Assembly (NCBI GenBank): GCA_017999015.1
Contig: JAGOBZ010000157.1
Coordinates: 1-7,391, forward strand
Direction: 5' to 3'
DNA from: Kiritimatiellia bacterium
Lineage (GTDB): Bacteria; Verrucomicrobiota; Kiritimatiellia; RFP12; UBA1067
Length of the DNA stretch: 7,391 bases
Part shown: one piece after another, positions 5,359 to 7,391 of the stretch
Layout: each line of letters opens with the position of its first letter
How positions within the stretch are numbered: position 1 is the stretch's first letter
Position numbers and translations under genes: made by a program
The notes under the pieces: generated by a model
The model's input: only the letters and a program-made list of their open reading frames with translations
What the model was told of the DNA's origin: nothing
Databases searched by the model: none

Positions 5359-7391
5359 GAGACAGCACCGTCGCCACAGGTCACGCTGCACCTGTCCTTC
5401 GAGAAGGAGAACTGGGTGAAAACCGCAGCCGGCAGTTCCGACTGTTACAGCGCCATGGCTCAGGCTGTCGCGGGCCGCGTCGGCGCGGCCGCGCTCATTG
5501 AGGACGTGAACCAGTCCGCCGCTGTCGAGTCGCCCTTCAATCTGAGCAAGGCGCGCGGCACGGTCACGCTCTGGTACAAGCCGACAGTCTCTGCCGGCAA
5601 GAAGGCGTACTATCCGCTGTTCTGGTGCGGCGATAAAAACGGCGTCGGCGAAGGCGCGTTCTGGCTGTGGCGTTATGAACGCGCGTTGCGCTTTGACGTG
5701 CGCGACCCGCAGGACCGCTACTGCACGGCACCCGCCGCGGACTGGAAGACCGGCGAGTGGGTGCACATCGCCGCCGTGTGGGACTGCACCCAAGGACTCT
5801 CGCTCTGGGTGAACGGCCAGAAGACGAGCGAGCGCGAGACGACGTGGACGCCCGAGGGTCCCGCGCCGCTGCTGATCGGCACGGGCAGCGCAGCGTGTGA
5901 GGGCCGCGCGGCGGGCGGTGCGCTCGACGAGCTGAAGGTGTTCGATCGGCCGTTGACCGCCGCGGAGATTCAGGCCGACTTCGCCGGCACGCTCCCGCTG
6001 ACACCCGCCCCGGCCGCCACGCCCGAGCAGCTCGCCGCCGCGCGCAAGGCCCCGCCTGCGCGCGAGCGCGAGCCGCTGGAGACGCTCTTCCATCTCGACT
6101 TCGACGCGGGGTTCGCCGCCTCCGTGGCGCACGGCGAAAGGGAGCCGACCAACGCGAACCGGCCGACGCTCGTGCCGGGCATCTCGGGCCAGGCCGCGCG
6201 GTTTGGCCCGCGCCAGGCGCTGCGCTACCCGGCGGACAAGAACCTGCGCAAGGCGTGCGGCGCGATCTCGGTCTGGATACAGACGCCGGTCGATGGCAAC
6301 GACGCCGATGCGTGGCTCCACATCTTCCGCGAGGAGGGACCTAACCAGCCGGGCGCCAATGCGCTGTGGCTCTGGCTGTTCCCGAAGAGCGGGCTGCGCT
6401 GGGACGTGCGTGACAAGGCCGACAGTTACGTCGTGCTCTCTGCCTCCGCGGCGTGGAAAAAGGGCGAGTGGCACCATGTCGCCGCGTGCTGGGATGCGTT
6501 GCGCGGCACGACCGTGTATGTCGACGGCAAGCTGCGCGCGTTCGGCGGCAGCGGCGACAGCGGGAAGAAGTTCATTCCGATTTCTTGGGAGCCGGTCAGC
6601 TATCCGGCCTTCATCGTCGGTGCAGACGCGGTCGAGGGCCAACGGCCGTGGCTGGGGGCGCTCGATGAGTTCAAGATCTTCAGCCGGCCGCTCACGGTCA
6701 ACGAGGCGCGCGCGGAGTACGGCCGTTTCTGCAAGGTGCCTGCGGCGGTCGATGCGCTCGATCCGTACCTGTGGGCGGGTAAGGAGGAGACGCTGACCCT
6801 GTCGTTCGAAAATCAGAAGGGATCGGATGTTCAGGCGCGCGCAGCGTACGGGGTGAAGGACGCCGCGGGCGCGGTCGTCGCGCAGGGCGAGCTGGGCGCA
6901 CTGACAATCAGTGCGGACAAGCGGCTGCATGTGCCGCTGAAGCTGAACCTCCCGGAAAAAGGGGCCTACGCGCTGACGGTCACGGTGAAGACCGCAGAAG
7001 CCGAGCGCGCGTTCGCCAGCCAGGTGTATGCGCTGGCGCGCGCCGAACCGGCGCAGCGGGCGAAGCGCGCGCTGGTCACTGTCGCCGAGGTGGACGCGGC
7101 CGCACTGTCCGGCGTGATCGAGTCCGCGCCGTCCAAGGTCGTCGCCTCGCCGCTTGGCGCGTACCGCGAGGCCGGGGAGCGGCGCAACGACCGGTTCGCG
7201 CTGAGCTTCCGCGTGACGGAGCCGCACGCGCCGCATGTGGCGGTGGTGACCTATCCCGATGACAAGCCGCGCACCATGGAGGTGATGCTTCAGCCGCTGG
7301 ATGTCCGGCACGACTATCAGGCGCAGACCGGCGTGTTCACCGGCGACGAGTACCCGCTTTCGAATGCGATGCAGGAGCAGAAAATCGTCTT
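5281..7391 (+). CDS. Secreted protein with two LamG-like domains, 3' end outside the window
   Basis: An open frame of 703 codons with no stop, cut by the right edge. The N-terminus reads as a signal peptide, so the product is probably exported. LamG-like domain 1 spans about 34-236 and domain 2 about 267-484. Each has the hallmarks of the concanavalin-A-like fold: an opening L-x-F strand, a DVRD strand, GEW-x-H-(I/V)-A before a WD strand, a V-(N/D)-G turn, and a closing LDE-(L/F)-K-(V/I)-F-x-RPL. A Pro/Ala-rich linker (237-266) joins them. Residues 485-586 look like a beta-sandwich (Ig-like) domain. About 603-703 is a region I cannot assign. LamG domains commonly bind glycans or mediate adhesion, often attached to carbohydrate-active enzymes. 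Any enzymatic part would lie beyond the window. It sits 70 bases after the regulator on the same strand and could be co-transcribed or a regulatory target; this is inference. It is clearly more GC-rich than the two genes before it. Substrate unknown. Confidence 0.85.
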   Translation, partial: MLIQASFTARLLTVGVVVWTGAGQCAETAPSPQVTLHLSFEKENWVKTAAGSSDCYSAMAQAVAGRVGAAALIEDVNQSAAVESPFNLSKARGTVTLWYKPTVSAGKKAYYPLFWCGDKNGVGEGAFWLWRYERALRFDVRDPQDRYCTAPAADWKTGEWVHIAAVWDCTQGLSLWVNGQKTSERETTWTPEGPAPLLIGTGSAACEGRAAGGALDELKVFDRPLTAAEIQADFAGTLPLTPAPAATPEQLAAARKAPPAREREPLETLFHLDFDAGFAASVAHGEREPTNANRPTLVPGISGQAARFGPRQALRYPADKNLRKACGAISVWIQTPVDGNDADAWLHIFREEGPNQPGANALWLWLFPKSGLRWDVRDKADSYVVLSASAAWKKGEWHHVAACWDALRGTTVYVDGKLRAFGGSGDSGKKFIPISWEPVSYPAFIVGADAVEGQRPWLGALDEFKIFSRPLTVNEARAEYGRFCKVPAAVDALDPYLWAGKEETLTLSFENQKGSDVQARAAYGVKDAAGAVVAQGELGALTISADKRLHVPLKLNLPEKGAYALTVTVKTAEAERAFASQVYALARAEPAQRAKRALVTVAEVDAAALSGVIESAPSKVVASPLGAYREAGERRNDRFALSFRVTEPHAPHVAVVTYPDDKPRTMEVMLQPLDVRHDYQAQTGVFTGDEYPLSNAMQEQKIV
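5380..6732 (+). repeat. Tandem LamG-like domain duplication (protein level)
   Basis: Domain 1 (5380-5988) and domain 2 (6079-6732) align at matching landmarks: LRFDVRD with LRWDVRD, GEWVHIAAVWD with GEWHHVAACWD, and LDELKVFDRPL with LDEFKIFSRPL. The DNA between these anchors has diverged, so this is an old duplication or two related domains joined rather than a recent repeat. Confidence 0.75.

Noticed and set aside
5259..5501. 80-codon plus-strand frame starting just before the LamG gene
   Set aside because: It is out of frame with the LamG gene, has no ribosome binding site, and its product looks like a low-complexity shadow.
6203..6796. 197-codon plus-strand frame inside the LamG gene
   Set aside because: Its product is almost entirely Arg, Ala and Ser, typical of an out-of-frame reading of GC-rich DNA, and it overlaps the second LamG-like domain.
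5311..7311. 666-codon open frame on the minus strand opposite the LamG gene
   Set aside because: Its product is dominated by Arg, Ala, Leu and Gly with no recognisable domain, and it lies antisense to a frame with a signal peptide and two LamG-like domains. Long antisense frames are expected in GC-rich coding DNA.

Overview
The window holds three same-strand genes: a very large membrane hybrid histidine kinase (98-4651), a small response regulator that overlaps its 3' end (4626-5210), and the first 703 codons of a secreted protein with two LamG-like domains (from 5281, running off the right edge). I see no RNA gene, CRISPR array, insertion sequence or phage element. The style of the kinase's two sensor regions, the four-cysteine tail of the regulator and a LamG-type secreted protein next door recall the Kiritimatiellota/Lentisphaerota/Verrucomicrobiota group or a deltaproteobacterium. 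That is an impression from family resemblance only, not a phylogenetic result.

Signalling part (1-5210): the kinase has four predicted membrane segments enclosing two separate extracytoplasmic sensor regions. The second resembles dCache_3. They are followed by PAS-PAS-HisKA-HATPase-REC-REC-HPt in the cytoplasm. The regulator starts inside the last 26 bases of the kinase gene behind a strong ribosome binding site, so the two are very likely translationally coupled and partners in one phosphorelay. The regulator is a single receiver with no DNA-binding or cyclase domain. It ends in a CxxC...CxxC module that may bind zinc and could be its output.

Secreted-protein part (5211-7391): a 70-base gap carries a 20-bp-spaced direct repeat and a 10-bp palindrome, but no clear terminator. 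It leads into a signal-peptide protein with two tandem LamG-like (concanavalin-A-like) domains, a beta-rich Ig-like stretch and an unrecognised C-terminal region cut off by the window edge. Base composition rises markedly to GC-rich inside this gene, which also creates a long but spurious antisense open frame.

Nothing here amounts to a clearly new biological system. The points most worth a second look are the doubled sensor architecture, the HPt domain lacking the usual lysine, the cysteine module on the regulator, and the unassigned C-terminal part of the LamG protein.
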